From: Actinomycetes bacterium
GTDB taxonomy: Bacteria > Actinomycetota > Actinomycetes > Actinomycetales > Microbacteriaceae
Direction: 5' to 3'
Assembly: GCA_023450335.1 (NCBI GenBank)
Contig: JAEXHA010000014.1
Span: 1-59,180 of the forward strand
DNA: 59,180 bases
The notes beneath the pieces are model-generated. The model saw only the letters and a list, made by a program, of their open reading frames with translations, did no database searches and had not been told where the DNA came from. The position numbers were made by a program, and so were the translations under genes. Of the stretch, positions 27,977 to 36,597 are shown piece after piece; within the stretch, counting starts at the first letter, position 1; each line of letters begins with the position of its first letter.

Positions 27977-28459
27977 ATGATCGGCGAGCACCATTACCGG
28001 CTCCGCACCACGTGGACGGGAAACCGCGGCTCCGGCACGACCGGCTACCGCGACTATGACCGCAGCGTCACCGTTTCGGTCGACGGCAAGCCCAACATCG
28101 CGGCATCCTCCGACAAGCCCTTCCGTGGCGATCCGTCGCGCTGGAATCCGGAAGACCTGCTGCTGGCCGCGCTCAGCCAATGCCATCTGCTCGCGTACCT
28201 GCACGCCTGTGTCACCGTGGGTGTCGTGGTCGTGTCGTATCGCGACGACGCAGCCGGCACCATGGTCGAGGACGGGCGCGGGGGTGGCGCGTTCACCGAG
28301 GTGGTCTTGCGTCCGCGGGTCGAGGTCGCCGACCCTGCGATGGTGGATGCCGCGGTCGCGGCGCATGCGCAGGCCACCGCATGGTGCTTCATCGCCAACT
28401 CGGTGAACTTCCCCGTGCGCCACGAGCCTGTCGTCACCGTGGCGGGCTCACAGGCTTAA
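27977..28459 (+). CDS. OsmC-family peroxide reductase
   Basis: 160-residue protein of the OsmC/Ohr superfamily, thiol peroxidases that reduce organic or inorganic hydroperoxides. The two redox cysteines are C69 (ALSQCHLLAYLHA) and C137 (ATAWCFIANSVNFPVRHEP), with the expected NPEDLLLAALSQCH helix. It belongs to the general OsmC-like branch rather than Ohr. Its TAA shares the palindrome TTAA with the stop of the convergent plsC. Confidence 0.88.
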   Translation: MIGEHHYRLRTTWTGNRGSGTTGYRDYDRSVTVSVDGKPNIAASSDKPFRGDPSRWNPEDLLLAALSQCHLLAYLHACVTVGVVVVSYRDDAAGTMVEDGRGGGAFTEVVLRPRVEVADPAMVDAAVAAHAQATAWCFIANSVNFPVRHEPVVTVAGSQA

Positions 28460-29229
28460 CGCCGTTCGTGGGGGAGGGCCTGGCGGATCCGCTCGACCGG
28501 GTTCTGCGCCGGCGCCTCGTTGTACGCGTTGGCGAGCTCTTGACCGGACAGGGCATGGATCGCGGACATGATCTCGTCCGTCGCCAGGCGCCGGGCCTTG
28601 CCTGACGATGCCGGGCCGTGCTGTGAGAGATCGAGGGGCTCGCCGAAGCGGATCGTGACACGTGGGCGCGTGCGGGGCCATTTCGCGCCGACCGGCATGG
28701 CGTCGTTGGTGCCGGCCAGGCCGACGGGAACGACCTTCGCGCCGGTCTGCAGGGCGAGGAACGCGACACCGGTGCGTCCCTTGTACAGGCGGCCGTCGAG
28801 CGACCGGGTGCCCTCGGGGTAGAGGGCGATCGCCCGCCCCGACTGCAGGATGCGCTTCTGCTGCTCGAGTGCGTCGAGGGCGGCTTGCCCGGCGCCGCGC
28901 TGGACGGGCGTGGCGCCCAGCGCCGAGAAGAAGTTGCGACTGAGCCAGCCGCCGATGCCCTTGCCGTCGAAGTACGACGACTTGGCGAGGAAGTACACCG
29001 GACGCGGCGCGAACATCGGGATGACGAACGAATCGATGAAGGACAGGTGATTGCTCGCGAGGATGACCGGTCCCGTGCGGGGGATGTGATGACGGCCCTC
29101 GATGTGGGGCCGGTAGATCAGCCGGGCCAGCGGCGCGATGCCCCATCGCACGAAGTAGTAGAGGAAGCCGACGCCGGAGACCTCTGCCGAGGATGACTCG
29201 GCGGGAGCGGGAGGCTGCGCATCGGTCAC
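28456..29229 (-). CDS. 1-acyl-sn-glycerol-3-phosphate acyltransferase (PlsC family)
   Basis: Acyltransferase that makes phosphatidic acid in phospholipid synthesis. 257 residues. The HX4D catalytic motif is NHLSFID (His61, Asp66), the glycerophosphate-binding block is PEGTRSLDGRLYKGR, and VPVGLAGTNDAMP is the third family block. An N-terminal hydrophobic segment (YYFVRWGIAPLARLIY) associates it with the membrane. Leaderless GTG start 6 nt after TACCCT. The stop overlaps that of osmC. Confidence 0.92.
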   Translation of the reverse strand: MTDAQPPAPAESSSAEVSGVGFLYYFVRWGIAPLARLIYRPHIEGRHHIPRTGPVILASNHLSFIDSFVIPMFAPRPVYFLAKSSYFDGKGIGGWLSRNFFSALGATPVQRGAGQAALDALEQQKRILQSGRAIALYPEGTRSLDGRLYKGRTGVAFLALQTGAKVVPVGLAGTNDAMPVGAKWPRTRPRVTIRFGEPLDLSQHGPASSGKARRLATDEIMSAIHALSGQELANAYNEAPAQNPVERIRQALPHERR

Positions 29230-29235
29230 CCGTCG

Positions 29236-29241
29236 AGGGTA
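29236..29241 (-). promoter_or_regulatory. -10 box of plsC
   Basis: TACCCT on the minus strand (29241-29236), 6 nt before the GTG at 29229, the spacing of a leaderless promoter. Confidence 0.45.
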
Positions 29242-29345
29242 CTCCGATTCTCATGCCCGTCTGCGCATGCTGTTCTCACAGCGGGGACAGAAGAACATGG
29301 TGCAGGATGAGATCTCACCCCCGCCCCGTCCTGTGAGGTCTATCC

Positions 29346-30299
29346 GTGCGTCTGCGCCCGATCGCTGCTGTGTCCACCATCGCCGTCTCGATGCTTCTGC
29401 TGGCCGGCTGCGGCGCATCCGCCGAGCCCGACCCGACGCCGGCGGCGGCGGACGACCTCTGCGCGGCGATCGCCGACCCCGGTGACGCATCCGAGGCGGT
29501 CACCGTCGAAGGTGAGCCCGGTCAGCCGGCGACGGCCACGTTCACGGCGCCCCTCGAGTTCAGCGAGCCGCAGGTCTCGGTCATCGCCGAGGGTGAGGGC
29601 GAGCCGGTCGAAGCGGGGCAGTTCGTGTCGTTCGCGTTCACCGTCTACGACGCCACGTCAGGAGAGCAGATCACCAGCGCCGGGTACGAAGAGGGCGAAG
29701 TGCTGCCGTCGCAGGTGTCGGCCGACAGTGCGCTGGGGCAGATGATCGGCTGTGCCGCGCCCGGCCAGCGCGTGGTCGCGACCATCCCGGCCACCGAGTC
29801 CTACGACGCCGAGGTGTATGTGCTCGACGTGCTCGGCACGGTGCCCGGGGTCGCATCCGGCGAGCCGCAGGCGGCACCGGAGGGGATGCCGGAGGTCAGC
29901 CTGGCCGACGACGGCACGCCGTCGGTGACGGTCGGGGACACGGCCACGCCGGACACGACCCGGATCGCGACGCTGCAGAAGGGTGATGGCGTCACCGTGG
30001 CCGAGGGTGATCTCGTCATGCTGCAGTACCACGGGGTGCGCGTGTCGGACGGCAAGGTCTTCGACTCGACGTGGGCGAACGGCGGTGTGCCCATCAGCTA
30101 CCAGACGACCGGATTCGTCGAAGGCTTCCAGAAGGCCCTGGTCGGCCAGACCGTCGGCTCGCAGGTGCTCGCCGTCATCCCGCCGGCCGAAGGCTACGGC
30201 GAAGGTGAGATCAATGCGGAGGATCTCAAGGGCGAGACGCTCGTGTTCGTCGTCGACATCCTCGGCGCCCAGCACGTGGAGCAGCCGACCACCGAGTGA
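29346..30299 (+). CDS. Lipoprotein FKBP-type peptidyl-prolyl isomerase
   Basis: 317-residue membrane-anchored prolyl isomerase acting outside the cell membrane. Signal peptide MRLRPIAAVSTIAVSMLLLAGC ends in a lipobox (LAGC, Cys22). The C-terminal FKBP domain (about 215-310) is complete: GDLVMLQYHGVRVSDGKVFDS, FVEGFQKALVGQ, VLAVIPPAEGYGE. The N-terminal half (about 65-160) repeats the same pattern in degraded form (FVSFAFTVYDATSGEQI, VATIPATESYDAEVYVLDVLG), so the protein is a tandem FKBP with a probably inactive first domain. GTG start. Followed by dxr. Confidence 0.9.
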   Translation: MRLRPIAAVSTIAVSMLLLAGCGASAEPDPTPAAADDLCAAIADPGDASEAVTVEGEPGQPATATFTAPLEFSEPQVSVIAEGEGEPVEAGQFVSFAFTVYDATSGEQITSAGYEEGEVLPSQVSADSALGQMIGCAAPGQRVVATIPATESYDAEVYVLDVLGTVPGVASGEPQAAPEGMPEVSLADDGTPSVTVGDTATPDTTRIATLQKGDGVTVAEGDLVMLQYHGVRVSDGKVFDSTWANGGVPISYQTTGFVEGFQKALVGQTVGSQVLAVIPPAEGYGEGEINAEDLKGETLVFVVDILGAQHVEQPTTE

Positions 30300-30307
30300 C
30301 CCGACGG

Positions 30308-30313
30308 TAGGCT
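30308..30313 (+). promoter_or_regulatory. -10 box of dxr
   Basis: TAGGCT ends 7 nt before the dxr ATG. No Shine-Dalgarno lies between them, so the mRNA is probably leaderless. Confidence 0.5.
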
Positions 30314-30320
30314 GACTGCC

Positions 30321-31403
30321 ATGCGTCGCGTCCTGATTCTCGGCTCCACCGGATCGATCGGGACGCAGGCGCTCGACGTCATCGGCGCCCACCCCGACCG
30401 GTTCGAGGTCGTGGGACTGGCGGCCGGCACGGCTCGCACGCAGTTGGCCGCGCAGGCCGCCGCGTTCGGCGTCGCGCACACCGCCCTCGGCGCCGACGAG
30501 GCCGAGCAGCTGGTCCGCGATGTCGATGCCGACGTGGTGCTCAACGGCATCACCGGCTCAGTGGGACTCGGGCCGACACTGGCCGCTCTCGAGGCAGGTC
30601 GCACCCTGGCGCTGGCGAACAAGGAGTCCCTCATCGTGGGCGGCGATCTGGTCACCGCGCTCGCCGCCCCGGGCCAGATCGTCCCCGTCGATTCCGAACA
30701 CTCGGCGATCGCGCAGGCATTGCGCTCCGGTGCCGCCGCCGAAGTCCGACGGCTCGTCCTCACGGCATCCGGCGGACCCTTCCGCGGTCGCAGTCGCGAT
30801 GCGCTCAGCGGGGTCACTCCTGCGGAGGCGCTGGCCCACCCGACGTGGGACATGGGGCGGGTGGTGACCACCAACTCCGCGACCCTCGTCAACAAGGGAC
30901 TCGAGGTCATCGAGGCGCACCTGCTGTTCGGTGTGCCCTACGACGACATCGATGTCGTCGTGCATCCGCAGTCCATCGTGCACTCGATGGTCGAGTTCGT
31001 CGACGGTTCGACCATCGCCCAGGCGTCGCCGCCCGACATGCGGCTGCCCATCTCACTCGGGCTCGACTGGCCGCACCGGGTGGCCGGTGTCGGCGTGCCG
31101 CTGGACTGGACCCGCGCACAGACGTGGACCTTCGAGCCGCTCGACGACGACGCGTTCCCGGCGGTGCGGCTCGCTAAGCAGGTGGGACGTGCCGGCGGCA
31201 CCTTCCCAGCGGTGTTCAACGCCGCCAACGAGCAGGCGGTCGACGCCTTCCACGAGGGGCGGCTCGACTTCCCGGGCATCGTCGACACGGTGGCGCGGAT
31301 CGTCGACGAGCACGAGGCGCCCGCGGTGCTCGACCGTGACAGCCTCGCAGAGGCCGAACGCTGGGCGCGCGAGGCCGCCGACCGCGCCATCGCCGCACGA
31401 TGA
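30321..31403 (+). CDS. dxr: 1-deoxy-D-xylulose 5-phosphate reductoisomerase
   Basis: Second step of the MEP isoprenoid pathway: converts DXP to 2-C-methyl-D-erythritol 4-phosphate with NADPH. 360 residues. NADPH loop LILGSTGSIGTQAL, LALANKESLIVGG, the metal-site PVDSEHSAI, the catalytic loop TASGGPFRGRS, WDMGRVVTTNSATL, and VHPQSIVHSMVEF are all present. In M. tuberculosis dxr is followed by rip1 and ispG; here those two lie 13.5 kb and 17 kb downstream. Confidence 0.97.
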   Translation: MRRVLILGSTGSIGTQALDVIGAHPDRFEVVGLAAGTARTQLAAQAAAFGVAHTALGADEAEQLVRDVDADVVLNGITGSVGLGPTLAALEAGRTLALANKESLIVGGDLVTALAAPGQIVPVDSEHSAIAQALRSGAAAEVRRLVLTASGGPFRGRSRDALSGVTPAEALAHPTWDMGRVVTTNSATLVNKGLEVIEAHLLFGVPYDDIDVVVHPQSIVHSMVEFVDGSTIAQASPPDMRLPISLGLDWPHRVAGVGVPLDWTRAQTWTFEPLDDDAFPAVRLAKQVGRAGGTFPAVFNAANEQAVDAFHEGRLDFPGIVDTVARIVDEHEAPAVLDRDSLAEAERWAREAADRAIAAR

Positions 31404-31411
31404 GCCTCGAT

Positions 31412-31427
31412 GCCGCGCTGCGGCTTT
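31412..31427 (+). terminator. Weak terminator-like hairpin after dxr
   Basis: GCCGC-GCT-GCGGC followed by TTT, 8 nt after the dxr stop. Short stem and T-run, so only a candidate. Confidence 0.3.
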
Positions 31428-31436
31428 GAGAGACGG

Positions 31437-33086
31437 TCAGGCCAGCAGAACTCCGGCATCCACGATGGCCACCACCACGCCCACGGCTGCCGCGGTCAGC
31501 GCGATCCCGCCCAGTCCGGCCGGCGACCGTCCCCGCGCTGACGCGTGCGCACGCACATCAGTGCGCCGTGCGCGCCCGTCGACCGCCCACGCGCCCGCGA
31601 TGACGATGCCGGCCACCACGACTCCGGTCACCGCGAGCGGGGTCGGGGCAAGGACCGTGCCGACCACCGCCGGTCCGAGGGCCAGCGCCTGCCGCAGTGC
31701 GGTCGGACCGCCGCGCAATGATCGCACCGCCAACCACGTCGAAAGGAGCAGCCCGGCCGCAGCGGTCGCGAAGGCCCAAGCGGGTGCGCTGGCCACCAGT
31801 GGCATCGCCGCCAACGGCAGGACGATCGCCGCCACCGCGGCAGTGCGGCGGGCGAGCAGACGCGGTGTGCGCCCCCATGCCACCAGCCCCCGATGCAGTC
31901 CGCCCCCGGGGAACCGGCTGATCAGCTCCATGAGCCGTCGTCTCATGCGACGACGGCGTGCCATGCGAGGGTTGCGGGCGGCGCGGGAGGTCGGCAACGG
32001 CTCATCGGCACCGAGCAGCTCCACCGCGCGGGTCAGCGCAGCCGGTGCAACGGCACCGGTGAGCGTCGCGCTGCCCGACCCGACTGCCTGCGCGGGAGTC
32101 ATCGTGGTCATGAGGTCGTCGGCCCGGTAGAAGTCATCGGCGCTCGCCGTGGCGGCGAGCGCGGCGGGCCACCGCCATGGCGGGGAGAGGGCCGCGATCG
32201 CTTCGCGGGGCACGTGAGCGGTGAGCACCTGCTGCACGCTGGCGAAGAACGCGTCCCGCTCACGGCGGGGGAGCCAGCGCACCGCGTCGGACTGCAGCCG
32301 GCCGACCAGCTCGATGCGCACCCATCGGGCCAGATACGCCTGGCGCTCCGGCCCCGGCGGCAAGGCGTCGACGACCGTGTCGATGCAGCGGCGCAGCGCC
32401 GGGTAGTATTCGTCGGGGAGGTAGCGCCGGTAACCGGCACCCTCGCCGTCATCGCGCTCGGCATGGACGTACACCGGGTCGTCGCTGTAGACCGCGATCC
32501 GCTCCGCGCGGGTGTAGGCCTCGGCCATGAAGAGGTGATCTTCGAGACGCCGCAACGACTCGTCGAACCGGATGCCGGACGCATCGAGGAACGCGCGCCG
32601 GAATACGGCATGGGTCGTCATGCTGTCCTGCACCGGCTGCGCCGGCGGCCGCGCATCCTCGACCGTCGCGCGGAACAGCACCTGCGGCACCTTGCGCCCC
32701 TGCCCGGACATGCGCCCGACGATGACATCGGCCGTGGTGCGCTGCGCGAAGCCGCGCAGCCGCGCGAGGGCATCGCCGGTGAGCCAGTCGTCATGGTCGA
32801 CGAAGTAGACGTAGTCACCCCGCGCCTGCGCGAGTCCCGTGTTGCGCGGGCGGCTCGGCCAGCCCGAGGGCGGCTGATGCACAACGCGCGCCCAAGGTCG
32901 CGAGGCGGTCCAGGTCTCGAGCAGCCCCTCGGTGCCGTCGGTGCTGCCGTCGTCGATGAGCAGCGCCTCGAACGGGCCGCCGGCGGGGGTCTGCGCATCG
33001 AGGGAGTCGAGGAGGGGACGGATCCAGGGGCCGGGGTTGAACACCGGGACGACGACCGACACCCAGGGGGTGTCGGTCTGCGCCAT
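31437..33086 (-). CDS. Family 2 glycosyltransferase with C-terminal membrane anchor
   Basis: 549 residues. The N-terminal GT-A domain has VSVVVPVFNPG, LLIDDGSTDGT, the metal-binding YFVDHDDWLT and FDESLRRLEDHLF. The middle part is poorly conserved. The C-terminus (about 425-549) has a basic stretch (RMARRRRMRRRL) and four or five hydrophobic segments that anchor it to the membrane. It probably adds a sugar to a cell-wall polymer or exopolysaccharide; donor and acceptor are unknown. ATG 33086 is preceded by a perfect AAGGAGG, so I prefer it to the upstream start at 33110. Convergent with dxr. Confidence 0.85.
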   Translation of the reverse strand: MAQTDTPWVSVVVPVFNPGPWIRPLLDSLDAQTPAGGPFEALLIDDGSTDGTEGLLETWTASRPWARVVHQPPSGWPSRPRNTGLAQARGDYVYFVDHDDWLTGDALARLRGFAQRTTADVIVGRMSGQGRKVPQVLFRATVEDARPPAQPVQDSMTTHAVFRRAFLDASGIRFDESLRRLEDHLFMAEAYTRAERIAVYSDDPVYVHAERDDGEGAGYRRYLPDEYYPALRRCIDTVVDALPPGPERQAYLARWVRIELVGRLQSDAVRWLPRRERDAFFASVQQVLTAHVPREAIAALSPPWRWPAALAATASADDFYRADDLMTTMTPAQAVGSGSATLTGAVAPAALTRAVELLGADEPLPTSRAARNPRMARRRRMRRRLMELISRFPGGGLHRGLVAWGRTPRLLARRTAAVAAIVLPLAAMPLVASAPAWAFATAAAGLLLSTWLAVRSLRGGPTALRQALALGPAVVGTVLAPTPLAVTGVVVAGIVIAGAWAVDGRARRTDVRAHASARGRSPAGLGGIALTAAAVGVVVAIVDAGVLLA

Positions 33087-33147
33087 GCGGCCTCCTTCGC
33101 GACCGAGCATAGGCGAAGGCGTCGGCCGTCGACGCGGGTGGAGTGAA

Positions 33148-34095
33148 TCAGTACGTCATGAGGCCATGCGCGCGGAACTGGCCTCGGACCCGCTCGAGAA
33201 GTTCGGCGTCGGGCGCCGCGATGCCGGCCAGCGCGTAGCGCAGGCCCAGGGCCTCCCATTTGTCGGCGCCCATCTGGTGGAACGGGAGCACCTCGACGCG
33301 CGTCACCGTACCCGGCCGGACCTCGTTCAGCTCAGCGGCGTATGCGGCCACCTGCTCGACGTTGCCGACGGAGTCGGTCAGCCCCGGCACCAGCACGAAC
33401 CGGATCCATACCTCGGGGCCGTCGGTGGTGGCCGCCAGGCGTCGGCCGAACGCCAGTGTCGGCTCGAGTTCGCGGCCGGTGACACGGCGATAGGTGTCGG
33501 GATCGCCGCTTTTCACATCCAGCAGGACAAGGTCGGTGTCGGTCAGCATCGCGTCGGTCGCGTGTGCGCCGAGGTATCCCGAGGTGTCGAGCGCGGTGTG
33601 CACGCCGAGCTCCTTGGCGCCGCGGAGGATGCGTGCGGCGAAGGCGGGCTGCATGAGCACCTCGCCGCCGGAGAGTGTGAGACCACCGCCGGTCGCGCGA
33701 AAGACCCCCAGATACCGCCGGACTCGGCCCAGCAGGTCGCGGGCGGTGACCGGCTGCCCATCCTTCATCGCGAACGTGTCGGGATTGTGGCAGTACAGGC
33801 ATCGCAGCGGACAGCCGCTGAGGAACACGGTCAGTCGGGTGCCGGGGCCGTCGACGGCGGTGACCAGCTCCCACGAGTGCAGCGAGCCGAGGCGGCCGTC
33901 GCGCATCGCGGCGAGCCGCTTGTGACGGTCGAGCTCTTCGACGGTCAGGCCGTCGACGCCGGCGCCGGCGCGGCGCGCCTGGATCGGGATGTCCAGGCGC
34001 GTCGCGTCTTCGGGCAGCGACGCTGCACCGCCGGGCAGCGTCGTGCCGGCTGGGAGATCCGCGCCAGGAGGGAGGCGGATCAGAGTGGCGGCCAC
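33148..34095 (-). CDS. pflA: Pyruvate formate-lyase-activating enzyme
   Basis: Radical SAM enzyme that puts the glycyl radical on PflB. 315 residues. The Fe-S cysteines are C95, C99 and C102 in SGCPLRCLYCHNPDT; LTLSGGEVLMQP and VWIRFVLVPGLTDS are conserved. The first ~75 residues are an unusual Pro/Gly-rich extension; typical PflA starts near SLHSWELVTAVDGPG. An ATG at residue 64 (MRDGRLGSLHSWE) could be the true start, as the GTG at 34095 has no clear Shine-Dalgarno. It lies 21 bp after pflB on the same strand. Confidence 0.92.
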   Translation of the reverse strand: MAATLIRLPPGADLPAGTTLPGGAASLPEDATRLDIPIQARRAGAGVDGLTVEELDRHKRLAAMRDGRLGSLHSWELVTAVDGPGTRLTVFLSGCPLRCLYCHNPDTFAMKDGQPVTARDLLGRVRRYLGVFRATGGGLTLSGGEVLMQPAFAARILRGAKELGVHTALDTSGYLGAHATDAMLTDTDLVLLDVKSGDPDTYRRVTGRELEPTLAFGRRLAATTDGPEVWIRFVLVPGLTDSVGNVEQVAAYAAELNEVRPGTVTRVEVLPFHQMGADKWEALGLRYALAGIAAPDAELLERVRGQFRAHGLMTY

Positions 34096-34116
34096 GTCAG
34101 ATCACGTCCGTCGCTG

Positions 34117-36378
34117 TCAGACCGACCCGTGGAAGGTGCGCGAGAGTACATCCAGCTGCTGCTCCCGAGTCAGCCGCACGAAGTTGACGGCATAGCCGGA
34201 GACGCGGATCGTGAGCTGGGGATAGTCCTCGGGGTGCTCCATGGCATCCATCAGCGTCTCGCGGTTCAGCACGTTGACGTTCATGTGATAGCCGTGCGCC
34301 CCGATGTACGCGTCGAGCAGACCCGCGAGGTTGCGCACCTGCTCGCCCTTGGTGCGCCCCAGCCCCGTGGGCACGACGGTGTTGGTCAGCGAGGTGCCGT
34401 CCTGCGCTTCGGCGTAGGGGAGCTTCGCGACCGACAGTGCCGAGGCGAGCATGCCGTGGGTGTCGCGGCCGTTCATCGGGTTGGCACCGGGCGCGAACGG
34501 CTCGCCGGCGCGGCGGCCGTCGGGGGTGTTGCCCGTCGCCTTGCCGTACACGACGTTCGAGGTGATCGTCAGCACCGACTGGGTCGGCACCGCGTCGCGG
34601 TACATCGGGTGGCGGCGGATCTTGGCCATGAAGCGCTCGACGACGTCGACGGCGATGGCGTCAGCCCGGTCGTCGTCGTTGCCGTAGGTGGGGAAGTCGC
34701 CCTCGGTGATGTAATCGACCACCAGGCCGCGGTCATCGCGCACCGGGGTGACCTTCGCGTGCTTGATGGCCGACAGCGAGTCGGCGGCCACCGACAGGCC
34801 CGCGATGCCACAGGCCATCGTGCGCAGCACGTCCTTGTCGTGCAGCGCCATCTCGAGCCGCTCATACGCGTACTTGTCGTGCGACCAGTGGATGCAGTTG
34901 AGCGCCTCGACGTAGGTCTCGGCCAGCCAGTCCATTGTCTGGTCGAACTTCGCGAACACGTCGTCGAAGTCGAGCGGGCCGTCGCCGACCGGCGCCGCCA
35001 GCGGCGAGACCTGCTTTCCGGTGACTTCGTCGCGGCCTCCGTTGATGGCGTACAGGAGGGTCTTGGCGAGGTTCACGCGCGCGCCGAAGAACTGCATCTG
35101 CTTGCCGATGCGCATCGGCGACACACAGCAGGCGATCGCGGCGTCGTCGCCCCACGCAGCGCGGATGAGCTCATCTGATTCGTACTGCACGGCCGACGTG
35201 TCGATCGACACCCGCGCGCAGTAGTCCTTGAACCCCTGCGGCAGTGCCGGGCTCCAGAACACCGTCATGTTCGGCTCGGGCGCGGGTCCCAGGTTGTACA
35301 GGGTCTGCAGGTAGCGGAACGAGTTTTTCGTGACCAGCGGTCTGCCGTCCTCACCCATGCCGCCGATCGTCTCGGTGACCCAGGTCGGGTCGCCCGAGAA
35401 CAGCGCGTCGTACTCGGGGGTGCGCAGGAACCGCACGATGCGCAGCTTGATCACGAAGTCGTCGATGATCTCCTGCGCCTCGGACTCGGTCAGCGTGCCG
35501 GCGGCGAGGTCGCGCTCGATGAAGATGTCGAGGAACGTCGAGGTGCGTCCGAGCGACATTGCGGCGCCGTTCTGCTCCTTGACCGCCGCCAGGTACGCGA
35601 AGTACAGCCACTGCACGGCCTCGCGCGCCGTCGTCGCCGGCGCGGAGATGTCGAAGCCGTACGAGGCCGCCATCTGCTTCAGCTCGTCCAGCGCCCTGAT
35701 CTGTTCGGCATGCTCCTCGCGCCGGCGCAGCGTCTCTTCGCTGAACGGCATCGTGTCGAGGGTGAGCTTGTCGACCTTCTTCGCGGCGATCAGGGCGTCG
35801 ACGCCGTACAGGGCGACGCGGCGGTAGTCGCCGATGATGCGGCCGCGACCGTAGGCGTCGGGCAGACCGGTGATGATGTGCGAGCTGCGGGCGGCGCGCA
35901 CCGCCGGGGGATAGACGTCGAACACACCCTGGTTGTGGGTCTTCCGATACTCGGTGAAGACGGTCTTGAGGGTCTGATCGACCTCGTAGCCGTAGGTGTC
36001 CAGGGCGCCTTCGACCATGCGCCACCCGCCGTTGGGCATGATCGCGCGCTTGAGCGGAGCATCGGTCTGGAGGCCGACGATGACTTCGTCGTCCTGTGCG
36101 ATGTAGCCGGGGGCGTGGGCGGTGATGCCGGCCGGCGTGTGGACGTCGATGTCGTACACGCCGTTCTCCCGCTCGGTGGGGAACATGGCCGACAGGGTGT
36201 CCCAGACGCGGGTCGTGCGCGCGGTCGGGTCGGCGAGGAAGGCGCTGTCACCCGTGTACGGCGTGTAGTTGCGCTGGATGAAGTCCCGGACGTCGATGCC
36301 GTCCTGCCACCGGCCCGGGGTGAAGCCGTTCCAGGCGGCGGGCATGGTGTCGACGTTGTCGGGGGTGACGGTGGTCAT
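34117..36378 (-). CDS. pflB: Formate C-acetyltransferase (pyruvate formate-lyase)
   Basis: Glycyl-radical enzyme that splits pyruvate plus CoA to acetyl-CoA and formate under anoxia. 753 residues, full length. The catalytic cysteine pair C417-C418 is in IACCVSPMRIGKQMQF and the radical glycine is Gly728 in RVSGYAVNF. GAAGGAAGC precedes the ATG. PflA follows in the same operon. PFL is oxygen-sensitive, so its presence predicts microaerobic or fermentative growth ability in this otherwise respiratory genome. Two dyads in the promoter region suggest regulation. Confidence 0.97.
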   Translation of the reverse strand: MTTVTPDNVDTMPAAWNGFTPGRWQDGIDVRDFIQRNYTPYTGDSAFLADPTARTTRVWDTLSAMFPTERENGVYDIDVHTPAGITAHAPGYIAQDDEVIVGLQTDAPLKRAIMPNGGWRMVEGALDTYGYEVDQTLKTVFTEYRKTHNQGVFDVYPPAVRAARSSHIITGLPDAYGRGRIIGDYRRVALYGVDALIAAKKVDKLTLDTMPFSEETLRRREEHAEQIRALDELKQMAASYGFDISAPATTAREAVQWLYFAYLAAVKEQNGAAMSLGRTSTFLDIFIERDLAAGTLTESEAQEIIDDFVIKLRIVRFLRTPEYDALFSGDPTWVTETIGGMGEDGRPLVTKNSFRYLQTLYNLGPAPEPNMTVFWSPALPQGFKDYCARVSIDTSAVQYESDELIRAAWGDDAAIACCVSPMRIGKQMQFFGARVNLAKTLLYAINGGRDEVTGKQVSPLAAPVGDGPLDFDDVFAKFDQTMDWLAETYVEALNCIHWSHDKYAYERLEMALHDKDVLRTMACGIAGLSVAADSLSAIKHAKVTPVRDDRGLVVDYITEGDFPTYGNDDDRADAIAVDVVERFMAKIRRHPMYRDAVPTQSVLTITSNVVYGKATGNTPDGRRAGEPFAPGANPMNGRDTHGMLASALSVAKLPYAEAQDGTSLTNTVVPTGLGRTKGEQVRNLAGLLDAYIGAHGYHMNVNVLNRETLMDAMEHPEDYPQLTIRVSGYAVNFVRLTREQQLDVLSRTFHGSV

Positions 36379-36450
36379 GTGCTTCCTTCGTCCTTGTGGG
36401 AGTCGGGCCGGGCCGGCGTGCCGAGTGGTGCGTCGGCGGGTCCGTTCCTC

Positions 36451-36475
36451 AGGCTAGAACTCGTGGTCAGACCAC
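36451..36475 (-). promoter_or_regulatory. pflB promoter with GntR/FadR-type operator
   Basis: TAGCCT (minus strand, 36456-36451) is a -10 box about 73 nt before pflB. Directly upstream, GTGGTC-A-GACCAC (36463-36475) is a perfect dyad matching the FadR-subfamily GntR pattern TGGTNNNACCA. A bound repressor would cover the -35/-10 spacer. Confidence 0.55.
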
Positions 36476-36529
36476 TGTGGGAACGTGCACGGAACCGCCA
36501 AGTGCAGACGGAGATCGTCGCCTCCTCCG

Positions 36530-36546
36530 TTGTGGTAGGGCCACAA
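36530..36546. promoter_or_regulatory. Second dyad TTGTGG-N5-CCACAA upstream of pflB
   Basis: A perfect 6+5+6 inverted repeat ~150 nt upstream of the pflB start. The TTGTG half sites resemble those of the NADH sensor Rex (TTGTGA-N6-TCACAA), but the spacing is one base short and position 6 differs, so the identity is only suggestive. Confidence 0.4.
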
Positions 36547-36597
36547 ACGGAACTGGATGCCGGGTTCGCCGACCTCCGGCCCGTCCGGCGGCGGTGG

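Noticed and set aside
32932..35178. 748-codon plus-strand frame opposite pflA/pflB
   Set aside because: Shadow of the pfl genes, whose catalytic motifs are intact on the minus strand.
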